DNA from: Parahaliea aestuarii
GTDB lineage: Bacteria > Pseudomonadota > Gammaproteobacteria > Pseudomonadales > Halieaceae
Length of the DNA: 64,000 nucleotides
Reading direction: 5' to 3'
Assembly: GCF_008064635.1 (NCBI RefSeq)
Contig: NZ_VRYZ01000005.1
Coordinates: 310,001-374,000, forward strand
The notes below the pieces were generated by a model. The model did no database searches. It was not told where the DNA came from and saw only the letters and a program-made list of their open reading frames with translations. The translations under genes and the position numbers were made by a program. Positions 39,735 to 49,192 of this stretch are shown one piece after another; position 1 is the first letter of the stretch, and every line of letters begins with the position of its first letter.

Positions 39735-42050
39735 CTATTGCGTCGCCCGGGCCTCGTTCCCCAGATAGCGGTTATAGTCCAGCAGGCCGTTGTAGAACGG
39801 ATCATTGTCCAGCAACTGCTGGTGAAACTGATCGCTGAGACGCCAGAACCAGGGGGCGTTGCGGGCCACACCGTAGCGTTCCCGCAGCAGTTTCCAGTCC
39901 TGCTCGCTCTGCATGGCCGCAATATCCGCTGCGAACAGTGGCAGTTGCTTTTCATGCACCTCGAAAAACAGGTTGGGGTGCTCGCCGATAAAGCCCTTTA
40001 CCACCGTGAGCCGATCTTCTTCCGGCAGGCGTCGTTCGTCCTCCAGGAACAGCAGCGCGATGTTGGAATAGCCCGAGTCGCGCAGCAGGGTAAGAGTCTG
40101 CGGCTGTTCGCCGCCAATCACACTGACGATACTCACCTGGGGCAGGAAACTGTTGTGGGCGCCGACGCCGGCCACCAGGCTGTCCAGTGCTTTGTCGTTT
40201 TCCACGGTGAAGGCGGGGTGGTAGTCGAAGCGCTCGGCCGTGGCGCCGTGGATGCGCTGGCGCATAGTGCCGAGAAATTCCTTCTTGGGGTCGTCGCTGC
40301 TGAAAACCAGGTCAGTTGCCTGCTCGCGCATCAGTTCGCTGTCGGCAAACACGTGATCCCGGGCAAAACCGGGGGCGTCGCGGTACCAGTATTCGCGCAG
40401 TTTCTGCCGCTGCTCTGGCGGTAGATACATAAGGAAATTCAGTTCTCCCTCCATCCGCAGGAAGTCCATGTAGAGCCGCGTTTCCAGTTGATGGGCCACG
40501 GCGCCATAGACGTCAAAGCCCGCTACCAGCAGGTAGTGAATTCGTTCCAGCAGCGAGTAGGAAATCACCCAGGCGGTTTTGGGCGTGTCGCCTACGAAAC
40601 CCTTCACCACCGATGCCGTATCGAAATGGCGGAAGATGGTCAGCGCGGCATTGGGATTGTTGCCATCGCCGTCCCAGAGGCTGTTCAGGCCAATCTTGCG
40701 ATTGCTCCGATTCAACTGCTGCGACAGGTATTTGACCTTCGCCTTCTGGTAGCGGTCGTGGGATTTGGCGTAGCCGCGCCAGGCGAACAGGTCCACCGCA
40801 GTACCTGTCTCGCTTACCGGCAGGCGCAGGTTGTCACTCTCCCGGGCCAGGAAGGCACCGTCCAGTTCCGGGTCCATTGAATCGGGATCCAGGAACATCA
40901 CCCAGAAGCGATCCTCAATCACGTTGAGGGCGATCTGGCCGCGGCACACCGGTCCCTTGATGAAGTTCATGATGGTGAACTGGGCTTCCTCCAACAGGAA
41001 GCGATAGCGGGATGACACCGGGATGGCGACAAAGCTCTTGAAAGGATTAGCGGCAACTTCCTGCTGGTAGCCCGGCAATTCCGGCACCGTGTAATCCGGG
41101 TCCAGAAAGTTGCGCTGGTACCAGCCGCGGCGTTCGGCGTCAAAACGGTAGGCCAGGTGGCTCTTGCTCAGGGGTGTTATGGGCATGCGCTGGAGGCGGT
41201 AATACACCCGCTCGACCTCCGGGTCATCGTAGGGGCGGCGGGTACTGATCAGCGCAAGCGGCTCGCCCGGTGCTGTCCTGGAACGTACCAGACGGAACCA
41301 CACCGGCTCCCCGTCAGCCTCGAGAAAGAGACTGGCCAGGAACAGGTGTTCGTACAGGTAGCGAGACATCAGGCGCTGCTTGTTGCTGTTGCCGTTAAGA
41401 AAATCCTCCCAGGCGGTCACTTCGCGGCGCAGGGCTGCCGTCAGCGCGGGTTGCGCGGGAGGCTGTGCGCCGTTTTCCAGCCAGCGAATCATGGTTTGGT
41501 GTTCTTCCGGCTGTAGTCCCGGCAAGCCAAAGGGCATCCCCCACAGGGGGTTGTCCTCGGCGTAGTCGGCAAAGTCTTCCTGTGTGCTGCACTGCTGTTC
41601 GCGATAGAGGGAGAAGTCGAAACTCTTGTCCACCGGGCCGCGGGGGGGCAGGGGATGCGCCTGCTTCAGTTCCAGCATGCGGTACAGCACACCATCGTCG
41701 GGCTGCTCAGGGTCGACGACCGGGAAAAAGCCCTTGTCGCGCCACTCCTCGGCGCTGCGTGCATCGTCGAACAGGCGGGTGAGGTCGGCAGACATCAGGC
41801 GCGCGCCATCGTAAACCAGGTCCTTGCTGGCGCCGCGCTCAAGCCCCTGCTGTGCTTCCAGCTTGAGCTGGCAGGGGGCGTCGTAGCAGCCGTGACAGAC
41901 CATACAGCGATTCTGCAGGATACCGTGGGCGGCCTGTGCGGCTTCACCACCTGCCCCGCGCGCAAGTGGCGCGGTGATGCTAAGCAGGCTCAGAAGCAGG
42001 AGGGGAAAAAAGTACCAGCGGGTTGACTCAGTTTTTCTCGTCCTGCTCAC
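39735..42050 (-). CDS. cti: Fatty acid cis/trans isomerase (Cti)
   Basis: A periplasmic heme enzyme that converts cis- to trans-unsaturated fatty acids in membrane phospholipids, stiffening the membrane under solvent or heat stress. The 771-aa protein has a signal peptide (about 1-33), then the c-type heme motif CMVCHGC (Cys49, Cys52, His53) within the highly conserved CHGCYDAPCQLKLEAQQG. GTG at 42050 is chosen: AGAGG lies 5-6 nt upstream and a signal sequence follows. It overlaps the end of a small upstream ORF by 23 nt. Confidence 0.95.
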   Translation of the reverse strand: MSRTRKTESTRWYFFPLLLLSLLSITAPLARGAGGEAAQAAHGILQNRCMVCHGCYDAPCQLKLEAQQGLERGASKDLVYDGARLMSADLTRLFDDARSAEEWRDKGFFPVVDPEQPDDGVLYRMLELKQAHPLPPRGPVDKSFDFSLYREQQCSTQEDFADYAEDNPLWGMPFGLPGLQPEEHQTMIRWLENGAQPPAQPALTAALRREVTAWEDFLNGNSNKQRLMSRYLYEHLFLASLFLEADGEPVWFRLVRSRTAPGEPLALISTRRPYDDPEVERVYYRLQRMPITPLSKSHLAYRFDAERRGWYQRNFLDPDYTVPELPGYQQEVAANPFKSFVAIPVSSRYRFLLEEAQFTIMNFIKGPVCRGQIALNVIEDRFWVMFLDPDSMDPELDGAFLARESDNLRLPVSETGTAVDLFAWRGYAKSHDRYQKAKVKYLSQQLNRSNRKIGLNSLWDGDGNNPNAALTIFRHFDTASVVKGFVGDTPKTAWVISYSLLERIHYLLVAGFDVYGAVAHQLETRLYMDFLRMEGELNFLMYLPPEQRQKLREYWYRDAPGFARDHVFADSELMREQATDLVFSSDDPKKEFLGTMRQRIHGATAERFDYHPAFTVENDKALDSLVAGVGAHNSFLPQVSIVSVIGGEQPQTLTLLRDSGYSNIALLFLEDERRLPEEDRLTVVKGFIGEHPNLFFEVHEKQLPLFAADIAAMQSEQDWKLLRERYGVARNAPWFWRLSDQFHQQLLDNDPFYNGLLDYNRYLGNEARATQ

Positions 42051-42243
42051 ATTTGCCTCTTACAATAATGGCCCGGTTGACCATGGCGTCCTGATCGCCT
42101 TCGGCGTCCGCCAGCACGGCGGCGCTGACATCCCTGCCTGACGCGCAATCTGGCGCCTCGTCCTGTGTCACAATGGCGAGCGTCGCAATGACGGCGACAA
42201 CAGCCACAAAGGTGACAATCGACAGCAGCAGGGGTTTGGACAT
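42028..42243 (-). CDS. Small exported or membrane-anchored protein upstream of cti
   Basis: A 71-aa ORF with an N-terminal hydrophobic segment (about 4-27, PLLLSIVTFVAVVAVIATLA) and a polar C-terminal part with two cysteines (DCASGRD, RGKCEQ). The topology suggests a membrane-anchored periplasmic peptide. The ATG at 42243 lacks a strong ribosome-binding site. Its last 23 nt overlap cti, so the two could be co-translated. I do not recognise a family. It is real by position and codon pattern rather than by homology. Confidence 0.6.
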   Translation of the reverse strand: MSKPLLLSIVTFVAVVAVIATLAIVTQDEAPDCASGRDVSAAVLADAEGDQDAMVNRAIIVRGKCEQDEKN

Positions 42244-42339
42244 GGTTCACGGTACCCGGAGTCTCGTGGAACGGGCGATAATAACACGGCAAAGCCCGCC
42301 GCCAGTGCCAGCCCGGGCTGAAAATACAGGACAGGGTTT

Positions 42340-42963
42340 GTGAATCTCGCCACCGCCATCTACACCTTCGACCTGCTCGGCGTTGCCGTGTTTGCCATCA
42401 GTGGCGCGCTGGCCGCTGCCGAACGTCGCATGGACATCCTCACCTTCGTGCTGTTCGGCACCATTACCGGGGTGGGGGGCGGCACGCTCAGGGATCTTTT
42501 GCTGAATACCGACCAGGTGTTCTGGATACACGATCCCAGCTATCTCTGGGTCTGTATCGGCGCCTCTGTCGCCACCTGGTTTCTGGCCCACCACTTCGAT
42601 TCCCGCCGCCGGGTGCTGCTGTGGGCGGACGCCGTCGGCCTGGCCCTGTTCTGTGTGCTCGGCACGCAAAAGGCGCTGGCCTGGAATGCACCGGCCATTG
42701 TCGCCATCGGCATGGGCATGATGACCGCCAGTTTCGGTTCCCTGATACGCGACAGCCTGCTGAACCGGCCACCGGTCCTGCTGGGGCCGGAGATTTACGT
42801 CACGGCGGCCCTGCTGGGTTCGGCCAGCTTTACCCTGCTGGCACAGTGGCCGCAAACCGCCACCGTGGCGCTGCCGCTCAGCATGGCTGCCGCCTTCCTG
42901 CTGCGCGCCGGTGCGCTGCTGTTCGACTGGCGCCTGCCCAAGTATCGCGACGACAACACCTGA
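42340..42963 (+). CDS. Trimeric intracellular cation (TRIC/UPF0126) channel family protein
   Basis: A 207-aa inner-membrane protein with seven hydrophobic segments in two three-helix repeats. Each repeat carries the glycine-rich/RD signature: TGVGGGTLRDLLL near 48 and GMMTASFGSLIRDSLL near 135. This matches prokaryotic TRIC channels (YadS/YicG family), which conduct K+ and possibly other ions or glycine. The start is a GTG at 42340. It lies 7 nt before sbcD but has no obvious functional link to it. Confidence 0.88.
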   Translation: MNLATAIYTFDLLGVAVFAISGALAAAERRMDILTFVLFGTITGVGGGTLRDLLLNTDQVFWIHDPSYLWVCIGASVATWFLAHHFDSRRRVLLWADAVGLALFCVLGTQKALAWNAPAIVAIGMGMMTASFGSLIRDSLLNRPPVLLGPEIYVTAALLGSASFTLLAQWPQTATVALPLSMAAAFLLRAGALLFDWRLPKYRDDNT

Positions 42964-42970
42964 ATCCACC

Positions 42971-44137
42971 ATGCGAATACTCCACACCTCCGACTGGCAT
43001 CTCGGGCGCCAACTTCACGGCCGTTCCCTACTGGCGGACCAGGCCCATGTGCTGGAGCAGGTTCTCGACATCGCGGAACGGGACGAAGTCGATGTCGTGC
43101 TGATTGCCGGCGATGTCTACGACCGCGCAGTGCCGCCCGCCGAGGCCGTCTCGTTGCTGGGGAACACCCTGCGCAGGCTGTGTGTGGAACTCGGCAAACA
43201 GGTCATCCTGATCGCCGGCAATCACGATTCCGCCGAGCGGCTGGGTTTTGCCGCTGAATTGCTCGGCCACGCCGGCCTGCACATTGTCGGCCCGCTCACG
43301 GCAGAACCGCGTCCCCTCACCCTGGTCGCCGCGGAGAGGGGAGGGCACACAGTCAGTGCAATCGCGGTGGACTTTTTCGGACTGCCCTACGCCGGCCCGG
43401 CCCAGGTGCGCCAGACACTGGGCGTAGAGGTCAGCAGTCACGACGAGGCCATGGGTGCACTGCTGGAACGTGTGGAAAGCGCCCGTGACCACAGCCGCCC
43501 CTGCGTGGTAATGGCTCACTGCTTTGTCGCCGGTGGCGAGGCCAGCGATTCCGAGCGGCCCCTGAGTCTCGGTGGCGCCGACCAGGTCGCCGGGGATCGT
43601 TTCGCCCCCTATACCTACGCGGCTCTCGGCCACCTGCACGGCCCCCAGCACAGGGGGGCGCAGCATATACGCTACAGCGGTTCGATCCTGAAATATTCGT
43701 TTTCCGAAGCGCGACAGCGCAAGTCGGTGACGCTGGTGGATATCGATGGCGCTGGCGGCGTCACGATTGCACAGCGCGACCTCAAGCCCCTGCGGGACGT
43801 CCGCATCATAGAAGGCAGCCTCGACGCGCTGCTGGCGACGGGGCACACAGACCCGGCCGCCGACGATTTTATCTGCGCCCGGCTGACCGGCAGCGGCGCC
43901 GTGCTGGATGTGATGGGCAAGTTGCGCGCGGTCTACCCCAATGCCCTGCAGGCAGTGCGCCTGACCCGGGACAGCGGTGGGGCGAGGTTCGGTGCGGGCC
44001 GGGATGTCCTGAAGCAGAGCCAGTACGAGCTCTTTCGCGAGTTCTACTGCCATGTCCAGGGTGAGGGAATGAGCGATGCCCAGCAGCGCTACCTGCAATC
44101 CCTGCTGCAAGCACTGCAACAGGAGGGCAGCCTGTGA
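42971..44137 (+). CDS. sbcD: Exonuclease subunit SbcD
   Basis: Mre11-type nuclease subunit of SbcCD, which opens hairpins and trims double-strand ends. The 388-aa product begins MRILHTSDWHLGR (metal ligands Asp8, His10) and has GDVYDRAVPP near 50, GNHDSAERLGF near 84 and YAALGHLHGPQ near 220. The ATG at 42971 is chosen; 20 in-frame residues upstream overlap the channel gene and are not SbcD-like. It overlaps sbcC by 4 nt (GTGA). Confidence 0.96.
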   Translation: MRILHTSDWHLGRQLHGRSLLADQAHVLEQVLDIAERDEVDVVLIAGDVYDRAVPPAEAVSLLGNTLRRLCVELGKQVILIAGNHDSAERLGFAAELLGHAGLHIVGPLTAEPRPLTLVAAERGGHTVSAIAVDFFGLPYAGPAQVRQTLGVEVSSHDEAMGALLERVESARDHSRPCVVMAHCFVAGGEASDSERPLSLGGADQVAGDRFAPYTYAALGHLHGPQHRGAQHIRYSGSILKYSFSEARQRKSVTLVDIDGAGGVTIAQRDLKPLRDVRIIEGSLDALLATGHTDPAADDFICARLTGSGAVLDVMGKLRAVYPNALQAVRLTRDSGGARFGAGRDVLKQSQYELFREFYCHVQGEGMSDAQQRYLQSLLQALQQEGSL

Positions 44138-47100
44138 AGCCACTCCACCTCTCCCTGCAGGCCTTCGGGCCCTTCGCCGGCCGCGAAGAGGTCGACTTTG
44201 CCGCACTCGGTCAGTCACCGCTGTTCCTGATCAACGGCCCCACGGGTGCCGGCAAAACCACGTTGCTGGACGCCATCTGCTTTGCGCTCTATGGCATTAC
44301 CACCGGCGCCGAGCGGGAAGGGCGGGAGATGCGCTGCCAGCAGAGTCCTGACGGCTTGCTGACAGAAGTCTGCTTCCGTTTTGAACTGGCGGGAGAGCGT
44401 TACCAGATCACGCGCAGCCCCGACCAGCAAAGGCCCAAACAGCGCGGTGAAGGATTTACCGAGCACCGCACTCGGGCGGAACTCTATCGACTCGGCCCGG
44501 ACGGTAGCTGCGCGAGCGGTAAATTGCTGGTTGAACAAAAAGTCACCGATGCCAACAGCGCCATTCGCGAGATTACCGGCCTCAACGCCGACCAGTTCCG
44601 GCAGGTGATGGTCCTGCCCCAGGGACAGTTCCGCAAACTGTTGATGGCGGATTCCAGGGACCGCGAGAAAATTTTCCAGGACCTGTTCCAGACTGGAGTC
44701 TACAAACAGATCGAGGAGCGCCTGAAGCAGGCCGCCAGCCAGATCCGCCGCGACTATGAAGCCGGCCAGGAGCGTATTGCCGGCATTCTCACGGCGGGCG
44801 AGGTAGCGAGTGAAGAGACGCTACAAAGTGAACGGGAGACGCTGGCGCCCGAGCTGCGTGCGGCCGGTGAACGCAGTCAACAAGCCCAGGCCGAGTGGCA
44901 GCGACTCGCCACCCAGCTCGCTTTGGCGCGACAGGTGGAGAGTATGCGTGGCAACCGTGCCGCAGCGGCGGCGACACTGGCTGAACTGGAGGCGCAGTCG
45001 CTGGATCGCCAGCGGCAGCAAGCGCAATTGGACCGGGCACTGGCGGCCAGGCAGTTACAGGCACCCCTCGATCACTGGCAGCGCGCCATCGCGGCCGCCA
45101 GTCAGGCGGACACCGCCGTTACTGTTGCACTGGAGGCTGAGACAGCGTCCAGGCAGAAGGCGGAGCATGACAGGCAGGCGCTGGACGCAGAACTTGCCAG
45201 GGAGGACGAACGCAGCGGCCGGCGCGAGCAGATCCAGCAACTGCAACGCCTGGAGCCCAAACTGGAGCAGCTGCTGGCGGCGAGAGCCTTGCAGGCAAAG
45301 CGGGCGCACGTCGTTGCCGACGCCGAGGCCCTCCTGGACCGGGCGAGGGAGGGCCGGCAGGCAAAAGCCGCTGAGCGGGATCAACTCGCGGCCCAGCTCG
45401 TCGCCCTGAACGCCTCGCTGAGGGAGAGCGAGAATGTTGATCTGGCACTGCACCAGGCGCAGGCAGCGCTGACCGAAGCCCGCCAGCGGGAGCAATTGCA
45501 GGGCCAGCTGGCCCGCGAACGGCAGCTGCAGTCGGAGCTTCGGGAGCGCTGCAAACAGCAGGAGGAGGAGAGCCGGGCTGCGCAGGCAGTGCTGACCCGC
45601 CTGCGGAGGGACTGGCATCTGGGGCAGGCGCGCCTGCTGGCCGCCTCCCTGCAGGAGGGAGAGGCCTGCCCGGTGTGCGGCAGTCTGGAACATCCACAAA
45701 AAGCCAGTGGCGACGGGGATGTACCCGATGAAGCGAGTATTGAAGCGCAGGAACAGCGCAGCCGTGATTGCAGTCAGGCGCTGGCCGCCAGTGAAGCGGA
45801 ACTCGCCGGAGCCGACGGCCGGATCGACACGCTGCAATTGCAGCTCGATGCGCTGCCGGCCGGGAGCGGTGATACGCCCGGCCATTGGGACCGGCGTGTC
45901 CAGCAACTGTTGGAGATGCAGCGGGAACGCCAGCGACAGTTGCAGGCCCTGCCCGAACGGGAGAAGTCTCTGCAATTGCTGGAGCAGGATCTGCACAGCG
46001 TCACCCGGGCGGAGGCTGATGCCGAGGCGGTATTGAACAGCGCCCTGGCGCAGCAGCAGGAAGCATCTGCAGCACTTGCGACGCTGGAAGCACAATTACC
46101 CGAAGTGGCCCGTTCTGAAGCCATATTGCAGGCGGCCCTGACCACGCAAAAAGAGGCCCTGGCCGAGTTGGAAGCAAAACTCGAGCAGGCCCGGCTGGCC
46201 GAGGCCGATACCCGTCAGGAGTTGCGCATTGCCGGAGTGCGCCTGCAGCAGGCAAGGGACAACGCAGCCGAGCGCTGGCAGGCCGCCGCGCAGGCACAGC
46301 AGGATTTTGAGGCGGCACTGGCCGTCAGCCTGTTCGCCGATGAGCCGGCCGCCCGCCAGGCGCAGATGGATGAGGGTGAACTGCAGGCCCTGCAGCAGTC
46401 ACTGGCGGCCTATCGCGAGGAACTGCAGGCGACACGCACGCGACTTGAGACCCTGGACAGGGAGCTCGCCGACCAGCCGGCGCTCGATATTGAGCAACTG
46501 GAGCAGGCTGTCGCTGTGGCCGAAACGGGTAAGCAGGATTGCGCATCCAGCCTGCAGGCGCTGCAGCAGCGAGACAATGTGCTGCGATCCACTAGCGACA
46601 AGCTCGAGCAGCAGAGGCAGAGCAACAGTGCACTGGATCGGGAGTACGCCGTGGTCGGCACCCTCTCGGATGTCGCCAATGGCAGGGCCGGCAGCGGCGT
46701 CAGCCTGCAGCGCTATGTGCTCGGGGTGTTGCTGGACGATGTGCTGACCCAGGCGAGCCTGCGACTCGCGCGTATGTCCGCGGGCCGCTACCAGTTACAC
46801 CGGCGGCGCGAGGCAAGTAGCGGGGCCGGTGCTGCCGGACTGGATCTTGAGGTCCACGACGACTACACCGGCAACGCACGCTCGGTTGCCACGCTGTCCG
46901 GTGGCGAGAGCTTCATGGCGGCGCTGGCCCTGGCCTTGGGGCTGTCTGACGTGGTGCAGGCCCAGGCCGGCGGCATCGCCCTGGATACCCTGTTTGTGGA
47001 CGAGGGCTTTGGTTCCCTCGACACCGAAGCTCTGGAGCTGGCGGTCAGTACCCTGATGGAGTTGCAGCAGGCCGGCCGCACGGTCGGCGTGATTTCCCAC

Positions 47101-47211
47101 GTCTCGGAATTGCGGGAACAGATGGACGTGCGAATTGATATTCGCAGCAGCCGTGGTGGCAGCAGGCTGGAAGTCGTGTCACCCTTCGCAGCCAGAACAC
47201 AGGGAGCGTGA
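44134..47211 (+). CDS. sbcC: Exonuclease subunit SbcC (SMC-like ATPase)
   Basis: ATPase partner of SbcD. The 1025-aa protein has Walker A NGPTGAGKTTLL near residue 33, then long coiled-coil arms rich in Glu, Gln, Leu and Ala that meet at a zinc hook CPVC (Cys512, Cys515). The C-terminal ATPase lobe carries the signature LSGGESFMAALALALGLSD near 925 and Walker B DTLFVDEGFGSLD near 950. GTG at 44134 starts MKPLHLSLQAFGPF. This coupled two-gene arrangement is typical of SbcDC. Confidence 0.96.
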   Translation: MKPLHLSLQAFGPFAGREEVDFAALGQSPLFLINGPTGAGKTTLLDAICFALYGITTGAEREGREMRCQQSPDGLLTEVCFRFELAGERYQITRSPDQQRPKQRGEGFTEHRTRAELYRLGPDGSCASGKLLVEQKVTDANSAIREITGLNADQFRQVMVLPQGQFRKLLMADSRDREKIFQDLFQTGVYKQIEERLKQAASQIRRDYEAGQERIAGILTAGEVASEETLQSERETLAPELRAAGERSQQAQAEWQRLATQLALARQVESMRGNRAAAAATLAELEAQSLDRQRQQAQLDRALAARQLQAPLDHWQRAIAAASQADTAVTVALEAETASRQKAEHDRQALDAELAREDERSGRREQIQQLQRLEPKLEQLLAARALQAKRAHVVADAEALLDRAREGRQAKAAERDQLAAQLVALNASLRESENVDLALHQAQAALTEARQREQLQGQLARERQLQSELRERCKQQEEESRAAQAVLTRLRRDWHLGQARLLAASLQEGEACPVCGSLEHPQKASGDGDVPDEASIEAQEQRSRDCSQALAASEAELAGADGRIDTLQLQLDALPAGSGDTPGHWDRRVQQLLEMQRERQRQLQALPEREKSLQLLEQDLHSVTRAEADAEAVLNSALAQQQEASAALATLEAQLPEVARSEAILQAALTTQKEALAELEAKLEQARLAEADTRQELRIAGVRLQQARDNAAERWQAAAQAQQDFEAALAVSLFADEPAARQAQMDEGELQALQQSLAAYREELQATRTRLETLDRELADQPALDIEQLEQAVAVAETGKQDCASSLQALQQRDNVLRSTSDKLEQQRQSNSALDREYAVVGTLSDVANGRAGSGVSLQRYVLGVLLDDVLTQASLRLARMSAGRYQLHRRREASSGAGAAGLDLEVHDDYTGNARSVATLSGGESFMAALALALGLSDVVQAQAGGIALDTLFVDEGFGSLDTEALELAVSTLMELQQAGRTVGVISHVSELREQMDVRIDIRSSRGGSRLEVVSPFAARTQGA

Positions 47212-47224
47212 GGCAGACGGCGTA

Positions 47225-47899
47225 ATGGAACACTTCGACAGCATTTACCAGCGAGCCGTTGAGCGCAAAGGGGGCAAGGCAGCCCTGACCCGCCTGCTGC
47301 CAGACTTCAAGAGCCCCCGACAACTGGCGCGCACCCAGGATCACCGCTGGCTGGCCGAAATGGCGCGCTGTATTTTCCAGGCCGGCTTTGTCTGGCGTGT
47401 GGTGGACAACAAGTGGCAGGGTTTCGAGGAGGTTTTTTTCGGTTTTCCGCCGGAAAAGATTGTCATGCTCAGCCCGGACCAGATTGATCGTTTCGCCGCC
47501 AACCCCCTGATAATCCGCAACCGGCAGAAAGTCATCAGCGTGCAGCGCAACGCCCGCATTGTGCTGGAGCTGGCCAAAGAGGAGGGCAGTTTTGGCCGCT
47601 TCGTCGCCCGCTGGCCTTCCGAAGACCTGGTGGGCCTGTTCCGCCTGCTGAAGCAGCGCGGAGATCGTCTCGGCGGCATGACCGGCCAGCGGGTGCTGCG
47701 CAACATGGGGCGAGACACTTTTGTCCTCACCGGCGATGTACTGCGCTGCCTGCGCGGGGCGGGGGTCGAGGTCGCCGCCAATCCCACCAGCCAGCGGGAT
47801 CTGGCCCGCATTCAGGCGGCCTTTAATGAATGGCAGCAGCAGAGCGGCCTGCCGCTGTGCCATATCAGCCGTATCTGCGCCTGTTCGCTGGACAGCTAG
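47225..47899 (+). CDS. DNA-3-methyladenine glycosylase I family protein
   Basis: A base-excision repair glycosylase of the helix-hairpin-helix superfamily (Tag-like). The 224-aa protein has the region CIFQAGFVWRVVDNKW near 42-57, FGFPPEKIVMLSPDQIDRF near 67-85 and PLIIRNRQKVISVQRNAR near 89-106, typical of PF03352. It deviates from E. coli Tag in the terminal zinc ligands, which I do not see clearly. The ATG at 47225 (MEHFDSIYQRAVERKGG) lies 13 nt after the sbcC stop, consistent with a repair operon. Confidence 0.85.
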   Translation: MEHFDSIYQRAVERKGGKAALTRLLPDFKSPRQLARTQDHRWLAEMARCIFQAGFVWRVVDNKWQGFEEVFFGFPPEKIVMLSPDQIDRFAANPLIIRNRQKVISVQRNARIVLELAKEEGSFGRFVARWPSEDLVGLFRLLKQRGDRLGGMTGQRVLRNMGRDTFVLTGDVLRCLRGAGVEVAANPTSQRDLARIQAAFNEWQQQSGLPLCHISRICACSLDS

Positions 47900-47974
47900 A
47901 TTTGGTTTATTTCTAGACAAATATATATTAAAGGTATATATGTAAACTCTATCAGCTCCAAAAAGGTGCCGAAT
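47900..47974 (+). promoter_or_regulatory. AT-rich promoter/operator candidate of the RES-Xre module
   Basis: This 75-bp gap is strikingly AT-rich for the region. TAGACA (47914-47919) and TATATG (47937-47942) are spaced by 17 bp and could be a promoter. They overlap a near-palindrome of ATATATA and TATATAT arms around TTAAAGG, a plausible site for autoregulation by the Xre-type antitoxin. AAAAGG lies 8 nt before the antitoxin ATG. Confidence 0.45.
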
Positions 47975-48346
47975 ATGAACCAAACTGCTCCAGTGCGCTC
48001 TGACGAGGCGATTGTGACCGGCGCCCTGCTGGAAGCGGGCAGTGAATTGGGCCTGACCCTGGCAGAACTGGCCGTGGCGGTCGGGGTCAGCACCGCTTCA
48101 ATGAAAAACTACTCCCGCGGCGCCGCGCTCCTGTCCAGCCCCAAGGCCCTGGAACTGGCTCTCGGGCTGGTGCGGGTGTACCGCTCTCTGTACGCCATCG
48201 TCGGCGGCAACCGTGCACAAATGCAGCACTGGATGCGCACGCCCAATCACCACCTGCGCAACGAAGCGCCCTCGGATCTGGTGAGTCGCTACGAGGGCCT
48301 TGCCCTGGTCAACCACTACCTGGACGGCATGCGCGGGCGCCTTTGA
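47975..48346 (+). CDS. Xre/MbcA/ParS-type antitoxin of a RES toxin
   Basis: A 123-aa protein with an N-terminal helix-turn-helix (GLTLAELAVAVGVSTASMK near 22-40) and a C-terminal toxin-binding domain of the MbcA/ParS/Xre (DUF2384) kind (HWMRTPNHHLRNEAPSDLV near 85-103). It should neutralise the RES toxin encoded next and repress its own promoter, as known for this TA class. ATG at 47975 follows AAAAGG; an in-frame GTG at 47966 is less likely. It overlaps the toxin gene by one base (TGATG). Confidence 0.85.
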   Translation: MNQTAPVRSDEAIVTGALLEAGSELGLTLAELAVAVGVSTASMKNYSRGAALLSSPKALELALGLVRVYRSLYAIVGGNRAQMQHWMRTPNHHLRNEAPSDLVSRYEGLALVNHYLDGMRGRL

Positions 48347-49086
48347 TGGATCCGCAACTCCTGCGCACCAGTGCAACCAGCGGGCATATCTGGCGCATTG
48401 TGGAGTACCAGGAAGAGGCCGCTACCCGCAATATCACCCGCTCCGCCGCGGAACAGGATCGCCTGGAGCAATTGCTGGACGCCCACAAGCCTGCCTACCC
48501 GCCCAGCAGCCTGCACCTGCACTGGATTCTTCGCGCGCCATTCCGCTACCCGCCCCTGCGCCACGGCTCGCGCTTTGGGCGGCACACGGAAATGGGGATT
48601 CTCTACGGCGCCCGGGAACGGGAGACTGCCATGGTGGAGTCCGCGGTGTACCTGTGGCTGTTCCAGCAGGGCCTGAGTGACCTCGGCCCGCTGGATGTCA
48701 TCAGCGACGGGCGCAGTGCACTGCACTTCGCCGTCAGTCACTCCCGCAGCGCAGACCTGACCGCCGCCGCCCTGGATACCTGGCACAGCCGCATATCCGA
48801 TCCGGCGGATTACCATTTCTCCCAGCAACTGGGCAGTGTGCACCGGGAGGCGGGGAGCGGGTTGCTCTGGTTTCATTCCGCGCGCTGGCCTGCAGGGGTC
48901 AATTGCGCGGTGATTGATCCCCTGGCCATCGGTGCCAATACCGTGCCGGTACAGAGCCAGTGGAACCTCAGGATCGACATGACTGCCTGCTGGTGGGGGC
49001 GCCCCGGTGGTGAAAGCTTTGAAGTCCATTACAGTGACGTCGCCGACGCATCCGGCCGTATACCCCATCCGGCCCTGGCTGCCTGA
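48346..49086 (+). CDS. RES-domain toxin (NAD-degrading TA toxin)
   Basis: RES toxins deplete NAD by hydrolysis or phosphorolysis. The 246-aa protein starts near ILRTSATSGHIWRIV-like residues and carries the RES core: Arg76 (GSRFGRH), Tyr87 (GILYGA), Glu98 (MVESAVY) and Ser178 (HSARWPAGVN), in the order expected for the active site. The initial M is the ATG at 48346, overlapping the antitoxin stop. It is the second gene of a two-gene module, antitoxin first, as usual for RES-Xre. Family call by eye, strengthened by the partner gene. Confidence 0.85.
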   Translation: MDPQLLRTSATSGHIWRIVEYQEEAATRNITRSAAEQDRLEQLLDAHKPAYPPSSLHLHWILRAPFRYPPLRHGSRFGRHTEMGILYGARERETAMVESAVYLWLFQQGLSDLGPLDVISDGRSALHFAVSHSRSADLTAAALDTWHSRISDPADYHFSQQLGSVHREAGSGLLWFHSARWPAGVNCAVIDPLAIGANTVPVQSQWNLRIDMTACWWGRPGGESFEVHYSDVADASGRIPHPALAA

Positions 49087-49192
49087 TACGGCAGACCACC
49101 GCGCGACCGGATAGCCGCTTGAGATGGTTTCTCCCGCGGGCCAGCCTGTTACACTCGGCCTTTGTGTGAGCCCGCCCGAGGCTTGGAGACGG

